Shown: positions 18,378 to 26,351 of the stretch, piece after piece | How the letters are laid out: each line of letters starts with the position of its first letter | Numbering within the stretch: the first letter of the stretch is position 1 | Assembly (NCBI GenBank): GCA_035263105.1 | Contig: DATFRO010000064.1 | Location: 49,934 to 113,933 of the forward strand | Direction of reading: 5' to 3' | From: DATBVX01 sp035263105 | GTDB taxonomy: Bacteria > Pseudomonadota > Gammaproteobacteria > Steroidobacterales > Steroidobacteraceae | Length of the DNA: 64,000 nucleotides | Made by a program: the position numbers and the translations under genes | The notes under the pieces: generated by a model | The model's database searches: none | What the model saw: only the letters and a program-made list of their open reading frames with translations | Told to the model about the DNA's origin: nothing

Positions 18378-19201
18378 TTCGTTCTACCTCTCAGTGGGAT
18401 CTCTTCAATGTGATAGACACCGGCGCCGAGGCGGATCGCGCTCTCCGCGTCCTCCGCTCCCGCCTGGTGCTGCGTAAGCCATTCATCGATGCGTTCCAGG
18501 AACGCCTGCCCCTCGTTCTCGAGGAACTGCCGGAACGCCGGCAGTGCGCGCCGATCGACGCGCAGGCTGAGCGCACGGCGCTCGAAGCGCGGCGCGTTTA
18601 CTTTGTCGCGTGTCAGGTTGTGCTCGAGGGTCGTGCCCATATCGAGTAACGCGCTCGCCCACAGGCGCACCTGTGCCGGCTCCATCTGCCGCGGCAGGAA
18701 CACTCGCTTGGTGGCACGGATCCGCCCGTCGGGCAGCCGCTCGATGGCGTCACCGCTCTGCAATTCCTTGAGCAGCGCGCCGGGCGGAATGTCACCGCCG
18801 TAGCGCCGCGCGAGCTCGGCGAAGCTCAGGCCGCCGGCGTCGATCTCGAGCGCACGGGGTTCGCTGTTGGCATCGATGAAATCTCGATCCTGGTGCCAAC
18901 CCGAGAGCACGCGCGAGGCCTTGCTCATGTAGCCCGCTTCGGGCTGCGGATCGGACTCGAGCAGGTCGCGTTGCCGCCGCACTTCGCGGCGTGTCATCCC
19001 GGTCAGGATCGCGACCCGCGACACGTTGGTGGGGCGTCCGCGAATGCCGAACTCGGCGGTCGCGACGTGCACGAACGTGCGCCGCGCGACCTCGCAGAAT
19101 TCCTTCCACGTCACGCCGCTCTTGAGCAGCAGGCGCGCGATGGGTACGAGCAGCGTGCGGCAGCTCGTCAGGATGAGGGCTTTCAGGCCACCGGATTCCA
19201 T
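18374..19201 (-). CDS. DUF6502-like putative DNA-binding protein
   Basis: 275-aa cytosolic protein. The N-terminal half (SGVTWKEFCEVARRTFVHVA...NVSRVAILTGMTRREVRRQRDLL) reads as a helix-turn-helix; the C-terminal half is helical with many Arg and Glu. It matches what I recall of the DUF6502 family, which often neighbours DUF5666 genes. As the first gene of the operon, translationally coupled to a lipoprotein, it is most simply its regulator (inference). The ATG at 19201 is chosen over a GTG at 19222 because the GTG lies within a strong palindrome that looks like an operator. Confidence 0.7.
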   Translation of the reverse strand: MESGGLKALILTSCRTLLVPIARLLLKSGVTWKEFCEVARRTFVHVATAEFGIRGRPTNVSRVAILTGMTRREVRRQRDLLESDPQPEAGYMSKASRVLSGWHQDRDFIDANSEPRALEIDAGGLSFAELARRYGGDIPPGALLKELQSGDAIERLPDGRIRATKRVFLPRQMEPAQVRLWASALLDMGTTLEHNLTRDKVNAPRFERRALSLRVDRRALPAFRQFLENEGQAFLERIDEWLTQHQAGAEDAESAIRLGAGVYHIEEIPLRGRTK

Positions 19202-19228
19202 ATGTGGGACAAAATATCCCACATGTGG
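19202..19228. promoter_or_regulatory. Operator-like inverted repeats directly upstream of the DUF6502-like gene
   Basis: ATGTGGGA (19202-19209), a 7-nt A/T-rich spacer, and TCCCACAT (19217-19224) form a perfect inverted repeat abutting the ATG. The right arm overlaps a second 10-bp palindrome, CCACATGTGG (19219-19228). Two adjacent dimer sites at the start of a putative HTH gene suggest autorepression. Confidence 0.6.
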
Positions 19229-19234
19229 TCGGAG

Positions 19235-20956
19235 TCAACGGTAAATCGGTCTGTAAATGACGACACGCTCATCGTGCCCCTGGCTCGCACAGCCGCTATC
19301 CGCTGGCCCGTCAATGAGATACCAGAGTTCTCGGCTGGCCTCGGCGACCTGTTTTTTATTCGCGGCCGGCGCAAAACACGGGCTCAGCTGCGAGCCGGGA
19401 ACCAACAGCTGACGTCCTGGCGCGCCGTTGAGCCAGCGTGCGGCGTCATACGATTCGGCGGGTCCTTCACGCCAGCGGCTGTGCCCGAAGTTGACGCTCG
19501 GCCGCTCGAGATTGAGCAGGAACTGCTCCTTGTACGCCATGAGCCCGAGCTCGCGTGCCGGATCGGCGAGGCGCTCGAGCTGCGCGACGAAGCTGCGCGC
19601 GGAACGCGTGGCATCCATCTGCGGAATGATCGCGTAACTGCCGACGATCCAGAGGAGCCCCAGCGCCCACGCGCTAGCGACAACGCCACGCCCCACTCCA
19701 CTCGCGAGCCAGGCGATGCCCGCTGCGACTGCATAAATTGCGAGCGGCGCGATGTACCGGAGTCCCGAGTCGTCGCGCAGTTCCGCCGCACGCTCCGGCG
19801 CGATCCATTGCAGGTACACGAACGCACCCGCGGCCGCTGCGATGAGCAGCAGTGCGAACACCGAGCCGAGCCGCTGCACATCCGGTCGCTGCCAGAGCCC
19901 TCGCAACCACTCGCCCGAGGCGAGTGCGACCGCCGGCAATGCGGGAAGAATATAGAGTCCGCGCTTGCCCGGGCTCGCACTGAAGAAGAGCAACACCAGC
20001 ACGGCCCACCCGAGCAGCAGCAGGATGCGCACATCACGCTCGCGGAACTGCCGGGCCCAGCGTGGAACCAGCCACGGGAAGAGCAGCACGAACGGCAGCC
20101 ACATCGGCAGGATGACCGTGAGGTAGTAGTAGAACGGCTGCTGGTGATGCCACGCGGCGGCGTAGCGCGTCACGGTCTGGTGAAACAGGATTTCATCGCG
20201 ATAGGCGCGCAGCGCCGGGTCACCGCTCATGGCGACGGCGATCAGCATCGGCACCAGCCACAGCGCAATGGCCGCGAAGAATGCGAGCGGCGCCCAGCTC
20301 CAACGCGCAGCGTTGCCTGACACCGCGCGCACCGGCCACTTGCGCCAGCGTGCCCAGGCATAGGGCAGGAACACGAGGAACGGCAGGAAGCCGACGCCCT
20401 TGGTGATCACGCCGAGCCCGGCGGCGAAACCGCCGAGTGCGTACCAGCCCCAGCCGTCCCGCAGCAGGAGGTGCCGCAGGAACGCATATAAAGAGAGTGT
20501 GACCCAGAAGCAGAGCGTCGCATCGATCTGGGCCGAGCGCGCCTGCAGGGTGAACTGCACGGTGAAGAGCAGGATCAACGCCGCCCAGAGCCCCGCTTCG
20601 CGATTCCAGAGCCTGCGGCCAAGGTCATACACGAGCAGGAGCGTTCCCAATCCCGCGAGGAGCGAGGGCAGCAGGAAACTCACGCGCAGTGAGCCCGTGG
20701 CCACGTAGAACACTGCGATCAGCCAGAAGAACAGCGGCGGCTTGTCGGCATAGAGATCGCCGCCCGCCTTCGGGAACAGCCAGTTGCCGCTCGTCACCAT
20801 GTCGCGTGCGATCAGCGCGAAGCGCGGCTCGTCGGCAGGCCAGGGATGTCGCAGGCCGATGCCGGTCGCGACCAGCAGCAGCCCGAGGCCGATGATGAGG
20901 AGAAGATCGCGCCGCACGCGCGCGGCAGCTACATCAGGTGGCGGCGAAGGGTGCAT
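19235..20956 (-). CDS. ArnT-like glycosyltransferase (GT83/GT39)
   Basis: 573-aa polytopic inner-membrane protein with about 11-12 hydrophobic segments and a periplasmic C-terminal domain. The first periplasmic loop holds the conserved RHPWPADEPRFA motif of undecaprenyl-phosphate-sugar-dependent transferases such as ArnT, with ADKPPLFFWL after it. Such enzymes move a sugar from a lipid carrier to lipid A or another envelope acceptor. The ATG at 20956 lies 18 bp downstream of the DPM-like glycosyltransferase gene, which probably makes the lipid-linked donor. The long upstream open frame overlapping that gene is a shadow. The acceptor and the sugar are unknown. Confidence 0.88.
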   Translation of the reverse strand: MHPSPPPDVAAARVRRDLLLIIGLGLLLVATGIGLRHPWPADEPRFALIARDMVTSGNWLFPKAGGDLYADKPPLFFWLIAVFYVATGSLRVSFLLPSLLAGLGTLLLVYDLGRRLWNREAGLWAALILLFTVQFTLQARSAQIDATLCFWVTLSLYAFLRHLLLRDGWGWYALGGFAAGLGVITKGVGFLPFLVFLPYAWARWRKWPVRAVSGNAARWSWAPLAFFAAIALWLVPMLIAVAMSGDPALRAYRDEILFHQTVTRYAAAWHHQQPFYYYLTVILPMWLPFVLLFPWLVPRWARQFRERDVRILLLLGWAVLVLLFFSASPGKRGLYILPALPAVALASGEWLRGLWQRPDVQRLGSVFALLLIAAAAGAFVYLQWIAPERAAELRDDSGLRYIAPLAIYAVAAGIAWLASGVGRGVVASAWALGLLWIVGSYAIIPQMDATRSARSFVAQLERLADPARELGLMAYKEQFLLNLERPSVNFGHSRWREGPAESYDAARWLNGAPGRQLLVPGSQLSPCFAPAANKKQVAEASRELWYLIDGPADSGCASQGHDERVVIYRPIYR

Positions 20957-20973
20957 CGAGCGGCGCTCGGCCT

Positions 20974-21729
20974 TCAGCCTTCGGTGACCTTGAGACCGGC
21001 GCGATAGCGCGCCCTGAGCCACATCACGCCAAACAGGTCGACGATGCCGACCCACAGGCGATTGTGCAGTCCGTATTTCGACTTGCCGCGCGTGCGCGGC
21101 CGGTGATTCACCGGGATCGAGACCACCTGGCTCCCGGCGCGCATGAACAGCGCGGGCAGGAAGCGGTGCATGTGATCGAACGCCGGCAGCGACAGGAAGG
21201 TGTCGCGGTGAAAGATCTTGATGCCGCAGCCGGTGTCCGGCGTGCCATCGCCGAGCAGTGAACTGCGCACGCCGTTGGCGATGCGCGAGGACAGGCGTCG
21301 CAACCACGTGTCGCGGCGCGTGACGCGGTTGCCCATGATCAGGAGCACGTCCGCGTTCGCGGGCTCGCGCCGCGCGTCGAGAAACTTCGGCAGGTCGGCA
21401 GGGTCGTTCTGTCCGTCGCCGTCGAGCGTCGCGACCCAGGGCGCGCGCGCCGCGGCGACACCGGAGCGCACCGCCGCACTCTGGCCACTGCGAAACGAAT
21501 GGCGCAGCAGCCGCAGGTTCGGCAGCTCACGCTCGCGCAGGCGCCGCGCGATGTCGGCCGTCGCATCGGTGCTGCCGTCATCGACGTAGATGATTTCGAA
21601 CGGCACGCGCCCGCGCAGCGCCGCGTCGATCTCGCGTGCCAGCGGCTCGATGTTCTCCGCTTCGTTGCAGACGGGAATGACGACCGAAACTTCAGGTTGC
21701 ATGCCCGATGGTGTGCCGGTCGCGTTCAT
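20974..21729 (-). CDS. Family 2 glycosyltransferase, DPM/ArnC-like
   Basis: 251-aa GT-A fold transferase: VSVVIPVCNEAENIEPL, IIYVDDGSTDAT, and WVATLDGDGQNDP (the DxD-type motif). The C-terminal KSKYGLHNRLWVGIVDLFGVMWLR is membrane-proximal and typical of dolichyl/undecaprenyl-phosphate sugar synthases. It lacks the two full C-terminal transmembrane helices of ArnC, so it is closer to a DPM1-type soluble form. It precedes the ArnT-like gene with 17 bp between, and the two are probably a donor-making and donor-using pair. Confidence 0.9.
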   Translation of the reverse strand: MNATGTPSGMQPEVSVVIPVCNEAENIEPLAREIDAALRGRVPFEIIYVDDGSTDATADIARRLRERELPNLRLLRHSFRSGQSAAVRSGVAAARAPWVATLDGDGQNDPADLPKFLDARREPANADVLLIMGNRVTRRDTWLRRLSSRIANGVRSSLLGDGTPDTGCGIKIFHRDTFLSLPAFDHMHRFLPALFMRAGSQVVSIPVNHRPRTRGKSKYGLHNRLWVGIVDLFGVMWLRARYRAGLKVTEG

Positions 21730-21764
21730 TGTGAGGCCGCGTAGTATACCGGTATGCTCATCCG

Positions 21765-22691
21765 ATGGATTGCGCGACGCCGGATGTCGAGGCCGGGCGT
21801 GATCGCGGGCACGATCACCACGGCCACTCGCATGCCCACGCCGATGATGGTAACCGCCTGCTGTGGGCCCTCGTGCTCACCGGCAGCTTCGCCGTGGTGG
21901 AGATCGTCGGCGGGTTTTTCGCCCATTCCCTGACGCTGCTGGCCGATGCCGGCCACATGCTCACCGACGCCGCCTCGCTCGCGCTCGCCTGGGTGGCGCT
22001 GCGTTTCGCCTCGCTCCCCTCGGATCGCCGTCGCACCTATGGTTACCAGCGACTGCAGGTCCTCGCCGCCTTCGTCAACAGCATCCTGCTGCTGCTGGCG
22101 ACGGCATGGATCGTCTACGAGGCGATCGTCCGCCTGCGCAACCCGTCGAACGTCGCGGGCCCGCTCATGTTCGCGGTCGCCGGCGGCGGCCTGCTCATCA
22201 ATGTCGCTGCCTTGCTCCTGCTGCGCCGGGGCGATGCGCACAATCTGAACCTGCGCGCCGCGGTGCTGCACGTGCTCAGCGACCTGCTGGGTTCGGTCGG
22301 CGCGCTCATGGCGGCGCTCGTCATCGTCTTCACAGGCTGGATGCGCGTGGACCCGCTGCTTGCGTTGCTGGTCGCGGGGCTCATCGTGTTCTCGGCCGGG
22401 AGCCTGCTGATGAAGTCGGCGCACATCCTGCTGGAAGGATCGCCCGAGTGGCTCGACATCGCGGAGCTCGAGCGCGAGCTCAGGGACGCAGTTGCGGGTG
22501 TCATCGATGTGCATCACGTGCACGTGTGGTCGCTGACGTCGCGTCATCCACTCCTGACGCTGCATGCGCGCGTGGACCCGGGCGCCGAATCCGCCGTCGT
22601 GCTCGCGGATATCAAGGTGTTCCTGTCACGGCGCTACGCGCTCGAGCACTCGACGATACAGCTCGAGGCGGCCGACTGCGCCGATCACTGA
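21765..22691 (+). CDS. Cation diffusion facilitator (Zn/Cd/Co exporter family)
   Basis: 308-aa CDF protein. The His-rich N-terminus (HDHHGHSHAHADD) is followed by six transmembrane helices. TM2 carries LADAGHMLTDAASL and TM5 carries HVLSDLLGS, the two conserved metal-site motifs. The C-terminal domain (VIDVHHVHVWSLTSRHPLLTLHARV) is the usual cytosolic ferredoxin-like module. It resembles CzcD/ZitB exporters; metal specificity cannot be read. Its 3' end overlaps the convergent DUF374 gene by 7 bp. Confidence 0.93.
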   Translation: MDCATPDVEAGRDRGHDHHGHSHAHADDGNRLLWALVLTGSFAVVEIVGGFFAHSLTLLADAGHMLTDAASLALAWVALRFASLPSDRRRTYGYQRLQVLAAFVNSILLLLATAWIVYEAIVRLRNPSNVAGPLMFAVAGGGLLINVAALLLLRRGDAHNLNLRAAVLHVLSDLLGSVGALMAALVIVFTGWMRVDPLLALLVAGLIVFSAGSLLMKSAHILLEGSPEWLDIAELERELRDAVAGVIDVHHVHVWSLTSRHPLLTLHARVDPGAESAVVLADIKVFLSRRYALEHSTIQLEAADCADH

Positions 22692-23512
22692 AGGCGCGAG
22701 CGCGCGAGCTCGAACAGACGCTGCAGTTCCCGCTCCATGTGCTGGCGGATGCGCTCCAGCTCCGCTTCGTCGACGCGGCGCGGCACGGGCACGGGCTCTC
22801 CGACCGCCATGACGATGCGGCAGAAGGGGCGCGGAATCACGAAGCGATCCCAGGTCCTGAGCACCCAGGCGTGCTCGGCGTAGTAGCTGAGCGGGATGAG
22901 CGGCACGTGTGCGAGCTGCGCGAGCTTCACGATGCCGGGCTTGAACACCGAGTGCGGCCCGTAGGGACCATCCGGTGTCGTCGCCGGCGACACGTGATCA
23001 CGCGCGATCGCCTTGCACATCGAACGCAGCGCGTCCGTCCCGCGGCTGGTGGTCGAACCGCGAAACACGATGCCGCCGCCGATCCGGCGCGCGATCTCGC
23101 TCGGGCCGTGCCCATCGACCGAAGCGCTGATCAGCCAGCCGATGCGCGCGCCGCGATGGATCAGCTGTCGCAGGTAGCGCCAGCAGAAGAGCTGGTGACG
23201 ATGCCAGTAGCAGAGCACCGCGGGCTGGCCCTTGAGCAACCGCCCCTCGATGTTGAGGCGGCCTTCAACCTGCACGATGCGGCAGGTGTGCCAGAACACA
23301 CGGATGAGAAAGATGCCGAGCGGCACGCCGATCCAGTAGGTGAAGCGCCGGCCCCACGTCATGCGGCGCTGTGAGCGGCTGCCGCGCCGCGCGCGTGGCG
23401 AGGAGCCGTCTTCGACCGTCGCATCCTCGCCCGCGATCGATGCGTCCTCTTGCGCTGCCTGCGGCCCGACCGCTGCATTGTCATCTTCGCGCTGCACGCC
23501 TGGGCTCCTCAT
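22685..23512 (-). CDS. DUF374 lysophospholipid-acyltransferase-like protein (LpxJ-like)
   Basis: 275-aa protein: a low-complexity acidic/Arg-rich N-terminus (about residues 5-50), a membrane segment (FTYWIGVPLGIFLIRVFWHT), then the DUF374 pattern YWHRHQLFCWRYL, SVDGHGPSEIARRIGGGIVFRGSTTSRG, TPDGPYGPHSVFKPGIVKLA and WDRFVIPRPF. DUF374 includes LpxJ, a secondary lipid A acyltransferase described in Epsilonproteobacteria. The ATG at 23512 overlaps the upstream LpxL-like stop (ATGA), so three acyltransferases lie in a row. A lipid A role is inference from context. Confidence 0.85.
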   Translation of the reverse strand: MRSPGVQREDDNAAVGPQAAQEDASIAGEDATVEDGSSPRARRGSRSQRRMTWGRRFTYWIGVPLGIFLIRVFWHTCRIVQVEGRLNIEGRLLKGQPAVLCYWHRHQLFCWRYLRQLIHRGARIGWLISASVDGHGPSEIARRIGGGIVFRGSTTSRGTDALRSMCKAIARDHVSPATTPDGPYGPHSVFKPGIVKLAQLAHVPLIPLSYYAEHAWVLRTWDRFVIPRPFCRIVMAVGEPVPVPRRVDEAELERIRQHMERELQRLFELARSRLQ

Positions 23513-24432
23513 CCTGAGTCCCGGGCGGCATAGTAGTGCGGATAGTCCGGCGTGAGGCCCTTGAAGCGGCGGTGAATCCACAGGTACTGCTCGGGCAGGC
23601 TGCGAATATGCGCCTCGATCAGGGCATTGAAGCGCGCGGCATCCGCCACGCGATCGCCGCTCGGAAAACCTTCGAGCGGCGGCAGAATGTGCATCCGGTA
23701 GCCGCGCGCGCGCGGCAGACGTTCTGGAAAATAAGGCAGCACAGCGGCGCCGGTCATCTTCGCGAGCCGCGAAGTCGCGGTGTTCGTCGCCGCGGGAATG
23801 CCGAAGAATGGCACCATCTCCGCGCCCTTTTTCCTGAAAGCCTGGTCCGGTGCGTACCAGACGGCCTCGCTGGCACCGAGGGTCGCCACCAGTGTGCGGA
23901 TGTCATCGCGCGGAATGGCGCGGCGCGTATGGCGCGCACGGTTGTGTGCGAGAAAGCGGCCGAGCAGTGCGTTCTTCGTCGGCCGATACATGATGCTGAC
24001 CGGATGCGCGACCGTGAGGGCGCGCGCGCCGATCTCGAGCGTCGTGAAATGCGCGGAGAGCAGGATGGCGCCCTTGCCCTGCTCGAGCGCCTGCCGCAGA
24101 TGCTCGAGTCCATCGACCTGCCCCAGGCGCCGGATGCGCGCATCGCTGCTCCACCACGCCATCGCGGTTTCGAACATGGAGATCCCGAGGCTGCGGAAGT
24201 GTGCGCGCAACACGCGCTCGCGTTCCCGGGAATCGAGCTCCGGCAGGCAGAGCTCGAGATTGCGCCGCGCGATGCGCACGAATTCCAGCGGCAGCCAGTT
24301 GAGGATTGTGCCGAGCACGACTCCCAGCCCGATCAGCACCGGGAACGGCAGGGGTTCCAGCACGCGCAGGAGCGTGAGCCCGATGGCCGTCGGCCAATAG
24401 CGGGGCGCAAACAGGGAGAGTCGCGAGGACAT
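23509..24432 (-). CDS. LpxL/HtrB-like lipid A acyltransferase, copy 1
   Basis: 307-aa inner-membrane acyltransferase. An N-terminal hydrophobic segment is followed by the HX4E catalytic motif in LLSAHFTTLEIGAR (about residue 130), WYAPDQAFRKKGAEMVPFFGIPAATNT, and the C-terminal EAHIRSLPEQYLWIHRRFK typical of LpxL/LpxM. These enzymes add secondary acyl chains to Kdo2-lipid A from acyl-ACP. The ATG at 24432 lies 2 bp after the stop of copy 2, so the frame before it belongs to that gene's shadow. The copy sharing DQAFRKKG versus DQRDLGKAG suggests different acyl or substrate preference. Confidence 0.92.
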   Translation of the reverse strand: MSSRLSLFAPRYWPTAIGLTLLRVLEPLPFPVLIGLGVVLGTILNWLPLEFVRIARRNLELCLPELDSRERERVLRAHFRSLGISMFETAMAWWSSDARIRRLGQVDGLEHLRQALEQGKGAILLSAHFTTLEIGARALTVAHPVSIMYRPTKNALLGRFLAHNRARHTRRAIPRDDIRTLVATLGASEAVWYAPDQAFRKKGAEMVPFFGIPAATNTATSRLAKMTGAAVLPYFPERLPRARGYRMHILPPLEGFPSGDRVADAARFNALIEAHIRSLPEQYLWIHRRFKGLTPDYPHYYAARDSG

Positions 24433-24434
24433 CG

Positions 24435-25415
24435 TCAGCGACGATACGGGTCGCCATCCGGACCCGGCAACTTGAAGCGCTTGTAGCTCCAGAGGTACTG
24501 CTCGGGGCAGCGGCGGATGTGCGCTTCGATCAACTGGTGAAAGCGCGTCGCATCGGCGACGGGATCTTCCGACGGAAAACCCTCCAGGCGCGGCAGGATC
24601 CTCATCAGGTACCCGGATCCGTCGCTCAGGCGCTCCGGAAAATAGGGAAGCACCGGCGCTCCCGAGATGCGCGCAATGCGCGACGTCGCCACGTTGGTCG
24701 CGGCGGGAACGCCGAAGAAGGGCACGACGGCGCCAGCCTTGCCGAGGTCGCGTTGATCCGGCGCATACCAGACCGGCAGGTTGGCTTTCAGACTGTTGAG
24801 CAGGTCGCGCACGTTGGTGCTCGAGACGGCACGCTCCGCGTGTGCGGTTCGACCGCGCAACGACAACTCCGCGATCAAGGCGTTCTTCGGCGTCTGGTAC
24901 ATGATCGCCGTACGGCCTTTGAGGCACAGCGCCCTGGCGCCCATCTCCAGCGTCGTGAAATGCGCGGACAGGAGCAATGCGCCTCTCCCGTCGCCAAGCG
25001 CCTCGCTCAAGTGCTCCAGGCCCTCGACGCGCACCAGCCTTCCGAGCCGGCGATCGCTCGCCCACCACACGAGCGCCGTCTCGAAGAGCGAACGTCCCAG
25101 TGAAGCGAAGTGCCGGCGTACCAGTCGCCGGCGCGCACGCGCATCGAGCTCCGTCAGGCACAGGTGGATGTTCACGTTAGAGACATGTCGCTCGCGCCAG
25201 GCAAAGCAATACGCGACGGCGCCGAACGCCGCGCCAACTCCCATCTGCACGCGAAACGGCAGCAGGCTCAACGCGCGGATCAGCCCGACACCCAGCCAGC
25301 TCGGCCAGAACTTCGGGCCCGCGAAATGCCAGAGAGAAGTGCGTGGCGGTGAGGAGATGGTGCCGGGAAGAGGACTCGAACCTCCGACCCGCGCATTACG
25401 AAAGCGAAGAGCCAC
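24435..25415 (-). CDS. LpxL/HtrB-like lipid A acyltransferase, copy 2 (start lies in the integrated element)
   Basis: Same family as the downstream copy: LLSAHFTTLEMGARAL (HX4E), WYAPDQRDLGKAGAVVPFFGVPAATNV, EAHIRRCPEQYLWSYKRFK. The 5' end is odd. Family-like sequence begins at about FAGPKFWPSWLG (near 25330), but no ATG, GTG or TTG occurs in frame between there and the tRNA fragment. The only canonical start is a GTG at 25415, inside the integrated element, so the first 17 or so residues would be a translation of the tRNA fragment. Internal TTG/GTG/ATG codons would remove the conserved N-terminus. The real start is uncertain; the coordinates given are the maximal frame. Confidence 0.75.
   Translation of the reverse strand: MALRFRNARVGGSSPLPGTISSPPRTSLWHFAGPKFWPSWLGVGLIRALSLLPFRVQMGVGAAFGAVAYCFAWRERHVSNVNIHLCLTELDARARRRLVRRHFASLGRSLFETALVWWASDRRLGRLVRVEGLEHLSEALGDGRGALLLSAHFTTLEMGARALCLKGRTAIMYQTPKNALIAELSLRGRTAHAERAVSSTNVRDLLNSLKANLPVWYAPDQRDLGKAGAVVPFFGVPAATNVATSRIARISGAPVLPYFPERLSDGSGYLMRILPRLEGFPSEDPVADATRFHQLIEAHIRRCPEQYLWSYKRFKLPGPDGDPYRR
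25357..25402 (-). repeat. att direct repeat, orphan 3' half of tRNA-Thr (attL side)
   Basis: 46 bp identical to 27946-27991: the tRNA-Thr anticodon loop through T-arm, acceptor strand and CCA. It has no 5' half, so it is not a functional tRNA. One mismatch follows at 25403, then three more matches, which marks the edge of identity. Confidence 0.9.
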
Positions 25416-25550
25416 CCGCGCAGCGTAGTCGCATCAAGCACTTACTCTCAAGTGAGGCGCGCCGAACCGCGTTGAAACGGCATAAGCGAAGCACAAACAC
25501 TGGCACAGCGGACAGAGCATCAGGACGCCTGCTGAGCCGAAGGAAGCCAG

Positions 25551-25764
25551 ATGAAAATGAACTACCTCGGGCGTGGCATGTATCACGAAATCAAGAATCC
25601 GGGCGATTTCTCGTACCGAATTGACGGCGAGGAGTGGCAGACCAAGCGGGTATGTCGCGTGGCACGAGTGGGCGCGTATTCAGCACCAGGCTGGGCTCCG
25701 GCAGAAGCAGTGCAAGTGTTGCGGGCTTTGGAAGTTCCCGCAGGAGAAATGCAGCCGTAGCTGA
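25551..25764 (+). pseudogene. Small phage-type zinc-ribbon protein, frameshifted
   Basis: AAGGAAG precedes an ATG at 25551, which opens MKMNYLGRGMYHEIKNPGDFSYRIDG... The plausible continuation is in the next frame, where GYVAWHEWARIQHQAGLRQKQCKCCGLWKFPQEKCS ends at 25764. The WHEWA...C-x-C-C-GLW...C layout resembles small Cys-cluster proteins common in phages and mobile elements. Joining the two needs a shift in the region of about 25645-25655. Either the gene is broken or the two halves are separate small frames. Function unknown. Confidence 0.4.
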
Positions 25765-25862
25765 ACAGCGGGCTTCGAAAGCCGAGCGCAGATCGTTGAA
25801 CGGGCGAGCTGCTCGTTCAGGTCGAGAGTAATATCCAACACACCCAGGGAGGTGTAGCAACC

Positions 25863-26351
25863 ATGAGAACGATACTTGTTTTGATGGCCCTGCTACTCCC
25901 CGCTGCGCTGCTGGCAGATGACGTCAGCCAGTACGAGCGGGACTTCGCAGGAATTCTGGCCGTCGACCAGGACCCTGACGCCGCGATGAGGGCGATCGGT
26001 CTATCGGACGCCGGCGCCAAGGCGCTGATCGCTTACGCAGGCAAGGAGGTTGCTGCACTGAATGGTCTTGCGCATACGCAGGCAGTCGAGCTGTGCGCGG
26101 TCGAGGCCAAGTCAGCCGCGCTCGCAGACAAGGTTGTCGACAACGGTCGCGCTTATCAGGCGCGTCGCGCCGAGACAGTGGGCGGCCTTGCGAAGGTGCT
26201 CGGCGAAAAGGACCTCGCGGCGTTTCATGCGTGGACCGCCGGGTTCAACATTCATCTGGATACGAGCGCGCCAAAGCCCGAGGACTTGATTCGGTCAGGT
26301 GCGCTCAAGGCCGACGTGGTGAAGGCGAGGGCCTGCGGGGGTGCGCAATGA
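25863..26351 (+). CDS. Secreted protein of unknown function, element cargo
   Basis: 162 aa. Signal peptide MRTILVLMALLLPAALLA, then an alpha-helical, Ala-rich mature protein with only two Cys (in VELCAVEAK and KARACGG). No family recognised. The ATG at 25863 has AGGGAGG about 10 nt upstream. It overlaps the next gene by 4 nt (ATGA), so the two secreted proteins are co-translated and may act together. Its base composition looks less GC-extreme than the flanking core genes. Confidence 0.75.
   Translation: MRTILVLMALLLPAALLADDVSQYERDFAGILAVDQDPDAAMRAIGLSDAGAKALIAYAGKEVAALNGLAHTQAVELCAVEAKSAALADKVVDNGRAYQARRAETVGGLAKVLGEKDLAAFHAWTAGFNIHLDTSAPKPEDLIRSGALKADVVKARACGGAQ

Noticed and set aside
20957..21307. 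Upstream extension of the ArnT-like protein
   Set aside because: Overlaps the DPM-like gene in another frame, is Arg/His-rich and unlike the family; ATG at 20956 fits.
25343..25624. 93-aa frame on plus beginning MAVRRWCREEDSNLRPAHYE
   Set aside because: Reads antisense through the tRNA fragment, a well-known source of spurious proteins.
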